From: an uncultured Eubacteriales bacterium
GTDB lineage: Bacteria; Bacillota; Clostridia; Oscillospirales; Acutalibacteraceae
NCBI GenBank assembly: GCA_934667845.1
Contig: CAKUMQ010000001.1
Location: forward strand, 22,120 to 86,119
Length of the DNA stretch: 64,000 bases
Direction of reading: 5' to 3'
The notes beneath the pieces were generated by a model. That model did not search any database and had not been told where the DNA came from. It saw nothing but the letters and a program-made list of their open reading frames with translations. Positions 18,314 through 26,940 of this stretch are shown one piece after another (positions within the stretch are counted from its first letter, which is position 1; each line of letters starts with the position of its first letter). The translations under genes and the position numbers were made by a program.

Positions 18314-20298
18314 AAACACAAGAGAAAAAGAAAATGCTGTCATATGCGGTCTATCGGCACAAGCTGCAGGGCTGCTTTACCGGCAAGGCGGTCGGCGGCA
18401 CGCTGGGACTGCCGATGGAGGGCTATTTCGGCATCACGGAAGTGAGCTATTACGATCCGGTGCCGACGAAAATGCTGGAAAATGACGACCTCGATCTGCA
18501 GGTGGTGTGGCTGGAGGTCATCCGCCGCTGCGGCCTGCCGATCAACCGCCGCGACTTGGCGGACGGCTGGCTTGACCATATGCGGGAGTATCCGGATGAA
18601 TACGGCATCGCGGACCGCAATCTGTCCTTCGGGCTGTATCCGCCGCTCAGCGGGGCGTATGACAACAAGTTCGGCTCCGGCATGGGCGCAGCCATCCGCA
18701 CCGAGCTGTGGGCGTGCCTTGCTCCCGGCGACCCCGCGCTGGCGGTGAGCCTGTCGCGCGAGGATGCCTGCAACGACCATTACGGCGACGGCATGGAGGC
18801 GGTGGCGTTTTTAACGGCGGTGGAAAGCGCCGCCTTTGTCGAGAGCGACCGGCAGAAGCTCATTGATATCGGTCTGTCCTTCCTGCCGAAGGAGGGGCGG
18901 CTGCACCGGATCTTCACCTCCGTCCTGCGCTGGTGGGCGGAATGCCGCGACCCGTACCGGGTGCGTGAGCTGGTGCTTGAAAACTTCTTTGACCCCAACT
19001 GGACCTATGTGGGGATCAATCTGGCGTTTATCCTGATCGCGTGGCTGCACGGCGGCGACGATTTCGGCAAGTGCCTGTGCACGGCGGCAAGCCTCGGGCA
19101 TGACACCGACTGCACGACCGCGACGCTCGGCGCCATTCTGGGCATCCTCGATCCCGACGGCTTTGAGGAGCGCTGGACAAAGCCGCTCGGCAACGAGCTG
19201 GTGCTGTCCGGCTGCATTTCCGCCATGTATGAGGCGGATACCATCGACGGGCTGTGCGACCGCATTGCCGAGTTGTGCGGGCAGGTGCTGTCTTTCTACG
19301 ACTCCGCCGTGCGCTTGGACGAAGAGCCGAAGCCGCTGCCCGAAACGGAGCGGGCGGCAAAGCCCTGGGCGCCCTCGGCGGCGCATCTGCCGCTTGCCGC
19401 GGATTATGACCCGCGGGAAAGCCTTGTCGCCGTGCGCCCGCTGATCCTCAAGCTGCGCTATCCCGATGCCGTGGCGATCGCGCCCGGCGAGTGCGCGCCG
19501 TTTACCGCCAAAATAGCCGATCCCGCCGGAGGCGAATGGCGCGGCAGACTGCGGCTGAACGTGCCGTCCGGCTGGCGCACGGAGCCGTCCGAATGGGAGC
19601 TGACCGTGCCTGCGGGCGAAGAGGTCTGCCTGTCGTTTACCGTGACCGCGCCGGAGAATCCGAAACGTCGCGTCGCCAAAACAGAGCTGGATTTCTGCTT
19701 TACGCAGCCGCAGACGATGTTCCGCCTGACGGCGGGGCTGATCCCGACCTATGATTTCCTGCGCAAAAGAGCGGATTACGACAGCGACGACTGCCCGTCC
19801 GATGCATTTATGCAGGGAGCGGAGCCGGTGAACGCCCGCGCCCATTTTCAGGCGGTGCCGGACGGTCAGCATGTGTTTATGACCGAGATCCGCGTGTCGG
19901 AGTATTACCCGCATACCGTGATGGTGGCGCAGGGAACACGGCCGATCAAGGTGTGGCTGGACGGCAAGCTCGTGCTGTCGCACGACGGGGCGGAATATGT
20001 GCCCGCCTTCCACCGCAGCGACAACGTGGCACAGCTGGCTTTAGAGGGCGGCTGGCACCGGCTGTGCGTGTGGACGGGCGAAAAGGAGCGGGATATCCGC
20101 TGTGAGCATTCGCCGCACAGCGCAGTCGTTCCCATCCGCGGAACGGTCGGCGTGTTTGAGGCGCGGAAGCGCTATGACCGCGCGGCGCTGGAGTGCGAGG
20201 GGGCGGGCGAGCTGTTTATCGGCTTTGTCAACCGCTCCGGGTGGAAATGGCTGACGGATATGGAATTCCGCCTGCCGAAGCTGACTGCCGCGGACTGA
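18310..20298 (+). CDS. ADP-ribosylglycohydrolase-family protein with C-terminal beta-domains
   Basis: The 662-residue protein has an N-terminal domain of the DraG/ARH fold: GCFTGKAVGGTLGLPMEG near residue 20, the metal-site motif ENDDLDLQ near 57, and GHDTDCTTATLGAILG near 264, which matches the family GxDTDxxA(A/T) motif. A linker leads to a NEW3-like sandwich (about 405-460, NVPSGWRTEP, VPAGEEVCLSFTV) and a final sandwich of PA14/CBM-like look. No signal peptide is seen. The family classically removes ADP-ribose from proteins or small molecules. In a glycan operon with carbohydrate-type accessory domains it may instead hydrolyse another glycosidic bond; that is inference. Confidence 0.85.
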   Translation: MKTQEKKKMLSYAVYRHKLQGCFTGKAVGGTLGLPMEGYFGITEVSYYDPVPTKMLENDDLDLQVVWLEVIRRCGLPINRRDLADGWLDHMREYPDEYGIADRNLSFGLYPPLSGAYDNKFGSGMGAAIRTELWACLAPGDPALAVSLSREDACNDHYGDGMEAVAFLTAVESAAFVESDRQKLIDIGLSFLPKEGRLHRIFTSVLRWWAECRDPYRVRELVLENFFDPNWTYVGINLAFILIAWLHGGDDFGKCLCTAASLGHDTDCTTATLGAILGILDPDGFEERWTKPLGNELVLSGCISAMYEADTIDGLCDRIAELCGQVLSFYDSAVRLDEEPKPLPETERAAKPWAPSAAHLPLAADYDPRESLVAVRPLILKLRYPDAVAIAPGECAPFTAKIADPAGGEWRGRLRLNVPSGWRTEPSEWELTVPAGEEVCLSFTVTAPENPKRRVAKTELDFCFTQPQTMFRLTAGLIPTYDFLRKRADYDSDDCPSDAFMQGAEPVNARAHFQAVPDGQHVFMTEIRVSEYYPHTVMVAQGTRPIKVWLDGKLVLSHDGAEYVPAFHRSDNVAQLALEGGWHRLCVWTGEKERDIRCEHSPHSAVVPIRGTVGVFEARKRYDRAALECEGAGELFIGFVNRSGWKWLTDMEFRLPKLTAAD

Positions 20299-20339
20299 CC
20301 GGGCAAGAAACAAATTCAGAAAGTGATTGGTGAAGAGTT

Positions 20340-22157
20340 ATGCCGATGTATTCAGATAAGACCAATGCGGAAAATATCGTAAAGCTGAGCCCCGAGAGCA
20401 CGGCGTCCTTTGTGTTCGGCGCGCCGGCGGTGGTCGAAGCGCTGGCGGCAGCCGTGCTGGAAAAGGGCGATAACGCCCGCGTGGCTGTCGAGGCGTGGTA
20501 CGGCGTCCCGGTGGATGCGCTGTGCGACGCGCTGGCTGCCGCTCTGCGGCAGGCGGGCAAGCAGGTGACGGTACATAAGACCGCGCCGCTGTTTATTCCG
20601 CAGGAGGCGCTGCGGGCGTATAAGCAGACGTTCCTGACCGATGATCCGGGCTTTGGCTACGTCAATATGGACGGGCGGTTCGAGGACATTCTGGACGCGG
20701 ACAAGGTGGCGGCGCTGAAGGAGACCATGGCGGGAGAAAACGGTATCGTGATCCTGGCCGGCTCCGCCGCCTCCACAAAGCTGCTTTCCGGCGTATTCGA
20801 TCTGACCTGCTTCATGGATATTCCGCGCGAGCAGATGCTGTGGAAGATGTGGGACGGCGAGCTGGTTCCGTTCGGCGCCGACGCGCCCGCGACGGACTAT
20901 TCCTGGAAGGAATACTACTACTGCGACTATTATCTGCTGCATTTCCAGAAAAAGCAGGTGCTGGAGCAGATGGATTTCTACCTCGAGAGCATCGCGTATG
21001 ACACGCTGAAGCTGATTCCGCGCAAAGCCTATGACGAGATGATCCGGGCGCTTCTGAAGCAGCCGATCAAGCAGATCAAGGAGTTCCAGCCCGGCCCGTG
21101 GGGGGCATACCGCTATAAGGATCTGTTCAATGTGCCGGGGCTGGGCTGCAACGCCTGGAACCGTCTGGCAAGCCCCGAGCTTGGCGTGCTGGTGGACGTG
21201 GGCCGCGAGGAGAAGATCGAGCTGCCGCTGATGAGCCTGATGCAGTACGGCAGAGAGCTTTGCGGCGATCTGCTGCATGAGAAATTCCCGGATCTGTTCC
21301 CGCTGGAGATCTGGCTGGACGACGGCTATTTCCCGGAGCCGCAGCCGGCGGAGCGCATCAGCATGCCGATCCACAACCACCCCGGTTCCGACTATGTGAA
21401 GAAGCATTTCAACGAGCCGCTCGGCCGCTATGAGACGTATTATATCGCCGAGGCGTATGAGGGCGCCAACACCTGGATGGGCTTTAAGGACGATGCCGAT
21501 CTGGAGGAATGGGAGCGGGAGTGCCATCGCTCCGACAACCTTGTTCCCATCGAAAACTGGAAGGACTATATCGCCAACCACGTCAGCAACGAGGGCGATC
21601 TGTATCTGATCCCGCCCGGAACGGTGCACGGCCACGGCGGCAACCAGATGGTGCTGGAGATGGACACCTGCCCCTCGATCGCCGGTACGGAGTATTCCTT
21701 CTTTGAGTACGACTTTGCCCGCAAGACGTGGAACGACAAGGATCAGGAAATGACCGGCCGTCCCATGAAAATGCATCTTGAGCATGCGTTTGACAACGAA
21801 AAATGGCGCAAGGAGCCGTATGTCAACAGCCATCTGCGGGCGACCCGCCATGTGACCGAGTGGAACAAGGAGTACAGCCGCGACGAGTACAGTACGCTGC
21901 CGGAAATGCCGTTTATGGTAGAGCGGCTGCATTTTTACCGCCATGCGGAAAATGACACCAAGCAGGCGTTTATGCACATTCTGACGCTGACGGTGGGCAC
22001 CTCCGTACGGATCGTGTCGAAGAGCGATCCGACGCGCTTTACCCGTCTGAACCGGCTGCAAAGCGCCATTATCCCCGCCTCCTTCGGCGCCTATGACATC
22101 ATCAACGACGACGGCGGGCACAGCACGATCGTGCAGCTCCGCTGGAAAGAGGGCTGA
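20340..22157 (+). CDS. class I mannose-6-phosphate-isomerase-like protein with extra N-terminal domain
   Basis: The 605-residue protein has a C-terminal half with the metal-site pattern of type I phosphomannose isomerases and related cupins: IHNHPGSDY near residue 344, then GDLYLIPPGTVHGHGG near 425 and EMDTCPSIAGTEYSFFEYD. The first 230 residues form an extra domain with an alpha/beta look (VVEALAAAVLEKGDNARVAVEAWYG, then IVILAGSAAS), which ordinary isomerases lack. It probably interconverts a ketose and aldose phosphate, or a related sugar, in the cytoplasm. Its neighbour is a GH38 alpha-mannosidase, which supports mannose as substrate. The ribosome binding site (GGTGAAGAG) is weak. Confidence 0.75.
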   Translation: MPMYSDKTNAENIVKLSPESTASFVFGAPAVVEALAAAVLEKGDNARVAVEAWYGVPVDALCDALAAALRQAGKQVTVHKTAPLFIPQEALRAYKQTFLTDDPGFGYVNMDGRFEDILDADKVAALKETMAGENGIVILAGSAASTKLLSGVFDLTCFMDIPREQMLWKMWDGELVPFGADAPATDYSWKEYYYCDYYLLHFQKKQVLEQMDFYLESIAYDTLKLIPRKAYDEMIRALLKQPIKQIKEFQPGPWGAYRYKDLFNVPGLGCNAWNRLASPELGVLVDVGREEKIELPLMSLMQYGRELCGDLLHEKFPDLFPLEIWLDDGYFPEPQPAERISMPIHNHPGSDYVKKHFNEPLGRYETYYIAEAYEGANTWMGFKDDADLEEWERECHRSDNLVPIENWKDYIANHVSNEGDLYLIPPGTVHGHGGNQMVLEMDTCPSIAGTEYSFFEYDFARKTWNDKDQEMTGRPMKMHLEHAFDNEKWRKEPYVNSHLRATRHVTEWNKEYSRDEYSTLPEMPFMVERLHFYRHAENDTKQAFMHILTLTVGTSVRIVSKSDPTRFTRLNRLQSAIIPASFGAYDIINDDGGHSTIVQLRWKEG

Positions 22158-22162
22158 TCGCC

Positions 22163-25087
22163 ATGGAACTGACCGCGGGCATCCGGCTCGTGCCGACGGT
22201 GTACATTGTGCGGGGAGAGCAGGGACTGCTCCACCGCGCCGTGCTCGCCCTTACAGACGCCGCCGCCGGCAGAGCCGTTTTTACGGCGGCACTTGACGGC
22301 GACACGCGGGAGACGGAGCTCACGCTGACCGGGGGCGCGTGTGAGGCAACGGTGGAGATCCCCTGCCGTGAGACGGCGCAGACGCTCTGTTGGCGGCTGA
22401 CGGAGGCGGACGGCAAATGCCGGTCCGGCGAAGTCCTGTGGCAGCCGCAGCGGCGGTGGGAGGTGCATTTTGTCCCCGTCACCCACCATGACCTCGGGTA
22501 TACCGAGCCGGTCGAGCCGCTTCTGACGACCTACTGCGGGTATTATGACCGCATACTGGACTTTTTGGACCGGACGGCGGCATATCCGCCGGAAGCGCAG
22601 TATCGGTATACGGTAGAGGAGCTGTGGTCACTGGAGGAATACCTGCGCCGTGCGCCGAAGGATAAGCGGGAAAAGCTGATCGGCTATGTGCGCGAGGGGC
22701 GCGTGGAAATATCCGCGCTGTATGCCAATGTGATCGACGGTATCTGCGACGAGGAGGAGCTGATCCGGTTGTTATACCCGGCGGAAACGCTGCGGGAGAC
22801 CTATGCCCTTCCGGTGACGACCGCCTCGCTCGTCGATATGCCGGGTCTGAGCGGCGGCGTGATCCGGGCGCTCGGCAGCGCCGGGATCCGCTATCTGTTC
22901 GTCGGTTTCCCGAAATATTTCGAGTGGGGCGACACAAAGGGCGAGCAGCTGCCGATGCAGCACGGATTCTGGGACGAAAAGGCGCTGCTGCCGAACGGCC
23001 GCCCGCTCGCTTTCCGCTGGCGCGGGCCGGACGGCAGCGAGGTGCTGTGCTGGTATCAGGCGGGCTACGGCTGGTTCGGCGACGACACCATCCCCTGTCT
23101 GGAGACGGACACATTTGACGTGGTGGAAAAGCACCTGCCGACGTTTCTGCGGGATCTGGAGAAAAAAGGCTGTCCCTATTCCGTAATGCGGTATATCGAT
23201 CACGGCTCGGACAACCAGATCCCGCAGTGCGTGATCGCCGATATCGTGCGGGAGTGGAACCGGCGCTATGCCTATCCGCGGCTTAAGGTGTCCACCAACG
23301 CCGCCTTTTTCCGCGCGCTTGAGGCGCAGTGCGGCGATGCGCCGACACTGTGCGGCGAACTGCCGCAGACGGATTACACGGTGCTGAGCCTGACGCAGGC
23401 GGAACAGACGGCGCAAAACGCCGAAAACCGCACGGCGCTGCGGCAGACGGAGACGCTGGCGGCGGTTCTGGCGGCGGAGCTGGGCGAAAAAGTGCCGGCA
23501 GACGACTTTGACGCCGTCTGGCGCGATATACTGCTGTATGACGAACACTGCTTCGGCATGGGCATCCCGCTCGGGGCGCCGCATGCGTATTCATGGAGCG
23601 CAAAGCAGCACTATATGCGGCGTGCGGCATATGCCGTCGAGCGGCAGCAGCGGGCGCTCTTTCAGAAACGGACCGACGCGCTCGCGGCACAGCCGGGGCA
23701 GTACCTGACGGTGGCGTATCCGTCGCCGCAGCCGCAGCCGCATACGGTCCGGGTCTTCGGCGAGGATCTGCCGGAGCATTTTCTGCTGGAGGATCCCGTG
23801 AGCGGCGCCCGCCTGCCGGTGCAGACCGATATAGCGGATGCGCCGGATCTGCCGTGGCCCGATGCGGGCACGCGGTACGCGTTCGGCGTGATGGGCGGCG
23901 CGCTTGCCGCTCACAGCCGCCGCCATCTGCTGCGTCTTCCGCCGTTTGCCGCTGTCGGCTTTCGCACCTATCGGGTCGTTTTGGCGCCGCTGCCGCCGAA
24001 AAAGCGGGAGCGGGTGAGCAACGTACTGGAAAATGACCGGGTGCGGGTCACGGTGGATGAAGCGCGCGGCTGCATCGCCGGTATTTTTGACAAGCAGAGC
24101 GGCCGCGAGCTGGTCGACGCTGACAGCCCCTACGGCTTCGGCGCGCTGCTGTGCCGCGATATCGCGACGGACAAAACGGATACATGGCAGCATGTCCGGC
24201 TGAGCGGAGGAAGCGCGGGCGAGCTTGCGGACAGCCTTGTGCTGCGCGGCAGCCTGGCGGGCTGCCCCGAGGTCACCGAGGAGATAACCCTGTATAAGGA
24301 CAGCGCCGATGTGGAGATCGCCGTTCGCTTTCTGAAGGACAGCACGCCGTTTCAGGAGGTGTTTGCCGCGTTCCCGTTTGCGGGAAATGCCGAGCGCTTC
24401 CTGTACCGCAGCACGGCGGGTATCGCGCAGGCGTTTTGCGGTCAGCTGCCCGGCTCGAATACGCATCAGTATGCGACGCAGGGCTTTGCGCAGATCCTGA
24501 CCGCGGACGGCACGGTGACCGTGACCTCGCCGCAGGCGCGGATAGCGGAGTTCGGGCGGCTGTACCCCACGGCGGTGTCACAGGCGCATCACGGCATCCA
24601 TCCCCGCGGCTTCACCGACGCCTATGCCAAAGACGGCGGCAGCAAGGCACACCTGTTCTGGATGCTTGCCTATAACAATTGCCAGACCAACTTTTCGACC
24701 ACGCAGACGGGAGAGGTGATCTACACCTTCACCGTCCATCCGCAGCCGCCGCAGACGGGATTGCCGCCGGTGGCGCGGGGCGCCGAAAAAAAGACCGCAG
24801 ACGGCACGCTGCCGTTTTCTGCGGAGCGGATCGGCTTTGCGCCGACGGCGGCAGAGCTTTTGTGCGTAAAACCGGCGGAGAACGGAAAAGGGCTGATCCT
24901 GCGGGTTGCCAACCCGACGGAAACGCCGCAGCCGCTGAACATCACGCTGCCCGCCGCCTATACGCAGGCGTGGCGGTGCGACGCCTGCGAGCATAAGCAG
25001 GAGAAGCTCTGTCTGACCGGCGGCAGGCTTGAGAGAAGCCTGTCGGCGCACGAGCTGCTGACGCTGCGGCTCGAGGAAGGAGGATGA
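22163..25087 (+). CDS. GH38-family alpha-mannosidase-like glycosidase
   Basis: The 974-residue protein has the GH38 layout. The N-terminal catalytic domain holds the metal-binding motif HHDLGYTEP near residue 110 and the probable nucleophile Asp in SLVDMPGLSGG near 225; the middle and C-terminal beta-domains are those of GH38 (about 620-974, FAAFPFAGNAERFLYR). A non-GH38-like N-terminal sandwich of about 95 residues precedes the catalytic domain. There is no signal peptide, so it acts on imported sugar. It follows the isomerase-like gene by 5 bases and overlaps the start of the next reading frame region, consistent with one operon. Specificity for mannose is inferred from the family. Confidence 0.88.
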   Translation: MELTAGIRLVPTVYIVRGEQGLLHRAVLALTDAAAGRAVFTAALDGDTRETELTLTGGACEATVEIPCRETAQTLCWRLTEADGKCRSGEVLWQPQRRWEVHFVPVTHHDLGYTEPVEPLLTTYCGYYDRILDFLDRTAAYPPEAQYRYTVEELWSLEEYLRRAPKDKREKLIGYVREGRVEISALYANVIDGICDEEELIRLLYPAETLRETYALPVTTASLVDMPGLSGGVIRALGSAGIRYLFVGFPKYFEWGDTKGEQLPMQHGFWDEKALLPNGRPLAFRWRGPDGSEVLCWYQAGYGWFGDDTIPCLETDTFDVVEKHLPTFLRDLEKKGCPYSVMRYIDHGSDNQIPQCVIADIVREWNRRYAYPRLKVSTNAAFFRALEAQCGDAPTLCGELPQTDYTVLSLTQAEQTAQNAENRTALRQTETLAAVLAAELGEKVPADDFDAVWRDILLYDEHCFGMGIPLGAPHAYSWSAKQHYMRRAAYAVERQQRALFQKRTDALAAQPGQYLTVAYPSPQPQPHTVRVFGEDLPEHFLLEDPVSGARLPVQTDIADAPDLPWPDAGTRYAFGVMGGALAAHSRRHLLRLPPFAAVGFRTYRVVLAPLPPKKRERVSNVLENDRVRVTVDEARGCIAGIFDKQSGRELVDADSPYGFGALLCRDIATDKTDTWQHVRLSGGSAGELADSLVLRGSLAGCPEVTEEITLYKDSADVEIAVRFLKDSTPFQEVFAAFPFAGNAERFLYRSTAGIAQAFCGQLPGSNTHQYATQGFAQILTADGTVTVTSPQARIAEFGRLYPTAVSQAHHGIHPRGFTDAYAKDGGSKAHLFWMLAYNNCQTNFSTTQTGEVIYTFTVHPQPPQTGLPPVARGAEKKTADGTLPFSAERIGFAPTAAELLCVKPAENGKGLILRVANPTETPQPLNITLPAAYTQAWRCDACEHKQEKLCLTGGRLERSLSAHELLTLRLEEGG

Positions 25088-25093
25088 CGGCGT

Positions 25094-25804
25094 ATGGAAC
25101 AGAAAACAGAGGCGGCGCTTGCGCCCGCGGCGTATATCCGACCGCCGCAGTTCGGAACGGCAGCGGACAATTACCGTATGCTGCGCAATTTCCGCAACGA
25201 GACGATCGTGACCAAGCAGTGGCCGGTCGATGTGGTATTCACCGGGGATTCCGTCACCCACCTGTGGGAGATACAGGGGTATTTCCGCCGCTTCGGCTAC
25301 ATTGTCAACAGCGGCATCAGCGGCGACGTGGCACAGGTGCTGGCCAGACGCCTGCAGGCGGATGTGGTGCAGCTGAAGCCGAAAGTATGCGTGGTGCTGA
25401 TCGGGATCAACAACACGCTCTGCCTCGATGAGGCGGGCAATACACAGACGCCCGACGACATCTGCCGCCTGTTTGCGGACAGCTATGTATCCATTCTGGA
25501 TCAGCTGAAGGCGGCGTCGATCCGTCCGGTCGTGTGCGCGGTGACGCCCGTACACGGCGATTTTGCCGGGCATGACCGCAACGCACTGGTGCGGCGTATG
25601 AACGGGATACTGCGGGAGCTTTGCAGCCGGTACGGCGTGCCGTATTCGGATTATTACACGGCGCTTGCCGGTGAGGACGGCGCCATGCGGCGGGAGCTGT
25701 CGTGGGACGGGCTTCACCCGCACGTCATCGGCTACGACCGCATGGCGGCGGTGCTCAGCCCGATCTTAGAGCAGGAGCTGAAAGGAAGGACAACAAATGG
25801 CTAA
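25094..25804 (+). CDS. cytoplasmic SGNH/GDSL hydrolase
   Basis: The 236-residue protein has block I VVFTGDSVT with the nucleophile Ser, the oxyanion Gly in NSGISGDVAQ, block III IGINNT (the usual GxND is GINN here) and block V WDGLHPHVIGY with the Asp/His pair. It has no signal peptide. AGGAGG at 25077-25082 lies at the end of the mannosidase gene and serves ATG 25094. It likely removes an acyl group from an imported sugar, complementing the membrane-anchored esterase at 1376-2803. The end overlaps the next gene by 8 bases. Confidence 0.88.
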   Translation: MEQKTEAALAPAAYIRPPQFGTAADNYRMLRNFRNETIVTKQWPVDVVFTGDSVTHLWEIQGYFRRFGYIVNSGISGDVAQVLARRLQADVVQLKPKVCVVLIGINNTLCLDEAGNTQTPDDICRLFADSYVSILDQLKAASIRPVVCAVTPVHGDFAGHDRNALVRRMNGILRELCSRYGVPYSDYYTALAGEDGAMRRELSWDGLHPHVIGYDRMAAVLSPILEQELKGRTTNG

Positions 25805-26795
25805 ACAGGTGCAGACGGTCATGGGACCGATCGACGTGGAGCAGCTGGGGGTGACTCAGGCGCACGAGCATTTGTATTTTGACTGCGAATACCTGTATGA
25901 ACGCGCCTGGCCGAACAATGTGTTTTCTTCGGAAAAGGTGACGGCGCAAAACCGCGGAGAGGTGATGACCGATCTGCAGACGGTGCTGTATAAATACGGC
26001 GATAACCTGCTGTTTGACGACACCGACATGATCATCGACGAGCTGGCGGATTTCAAGGCCGCGGGCGGGCAGACGATCTTTGAGGTGACGACCGTGGATC
26101 TGGGGCGTGACCCGTGGAAGCTGCGCCGCATTGCGGAAAAGACCGGGCTGAATATCGTCATGGGATCGACGTATTACCATTTTCCGTCGCTGCCGCCCCA
26201 GACCAAGGAATGGCTTCTGAACAAGGGCGTGAACGGGCTGGCGGATCACTTCATCCGTGAGCTTTGCGAGGGCGTGGCGGGAACCGGCATCCGCCCCGGC
26301 GTGCTCGGCGAGATCGGCCCCGGCGAGGGCGAGGAGAACACAAACATGATCCTGCACGCGGCGGCGATCGCCTCGCGCGAGACCGGCGTGCCCGCGATCA
26401 TCCACTATGCCAACATGGACGTGCTGCGCATCTTCGAGGAGGAGGGCGCAGACCCGCGCAAGCTGGTCATGGGACACTGGGGGCTGGAATTCCCGGTGGA
26501 CGAGGCGATCCGCCACGGCGCCATGATCTCGTTTGACCAGTTCGGCATGAATTTTCCCGGCATCAAGAGCGACGACGAGCGGCTGAAAGAGGTCGTGACC
26601 ATGATGGAAAGAGGGTATGAGGATCACCTGATCCTGTCGCAGGACATGTGCTGGAAGATCCGCCTGCGCTGCTGCGGCGGCGACGGCTACGGGCATCTGC
26701 TCGGTACCATTGTCCCGAAGCTGAAGGAGATGGGTGTGACCGATGAGCAGGTCCGCAAAATGATGGCGGAAAATGTCAAGACGCTGTTCGCATGA
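25797..26795 (+). CDS. phosphotriesterase-family metal-dependent hydrolase
   Basis: The 332-residue protein is of the Php/PTE family in the amidohydrolase superfamily. The first metal-binding motif is His23-x-His25 (QAHEHLYFD), followed by GEIGPGEGEENT, AIIHYANMDV, KLVMGHWG and LILSQDMCWK, which supply the later metal ligands. The natural substrates of this family are mostly unknown; sugar lactonases, phosphatases and esterases occur in it. As the last gene of the glycan operon it may hydrolyse a lactone or phosphorylated sugar product. AAAGGAAGGA precedes ATG 25797, and a strong terminator follows the gene. Confidence 0.87.
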   Translation: MAKQVQTVMGPIDVEQLGVTQAHEHLYFDCEYLYERAWPNNVFSSEKVTAQNRGEVMTDLQTVLYKYGDNLLFDDTDMIIDELADFKAAGGQTIFEVTTVDLGRDPWKLRRIAEKTGLNIVMGSTYYHFPSLPPQTKEWLLNKGVNGLADHFIRELCEGVAGTGIRPGVLGEIGPGEGEENTNMILHAAAIASRETGVPAIIHYANMDVLRIFEEEGADPRKLVMGHWGLEFPVDEAIRHGAMISFDQFGMNFPGIKSDDERLKEVVTMMERGYEDHLILSQDMCWKIRLRCCGGDGYGHLLGTIVPKLKEMGVTDEQVRKMMAENVKTLFA

Positions 26796-26820
26796 GAGCG
26801 GCTGTCTGATCCCCGAAAGC

Positions 26821-26856
26821 ATGCGCCCCGTCCGGTTTCGGACGGGGCGCATTTGC
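26821..26856 (+). terminator. intrinsic terminator of the glycan operon
   Basis: A perfect 14-bp stem (26821-26834 with 26839-26852) with a GTTT loop is followed by a short T-run. It lies 25 bases after the phosphotriesterase-family gene and before an independent promoter, so it closes the operon. Confidence 0.85.
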
Positions 26857-26875
26857 CGTATGGGCGGCCACCCTG

Positions 26876-26903
26876 TTGCATTTTGCTTTTTTATGAGTAT
26901 AAT
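26876..26903 (+). promoter_or_regulatory. sigma-A-type promoter of the uvrA-like gene
   Basis: TTGCAT at 26876-26881, a 16-base spacer and a consensus TATAAT at 26898-26903, about 38 bases before the start codon. Confidence 0.7.
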
Positions 26904-26940
26904 TATCCTTATCAGACGGCAGGAAAACGGAGTGAATGCC

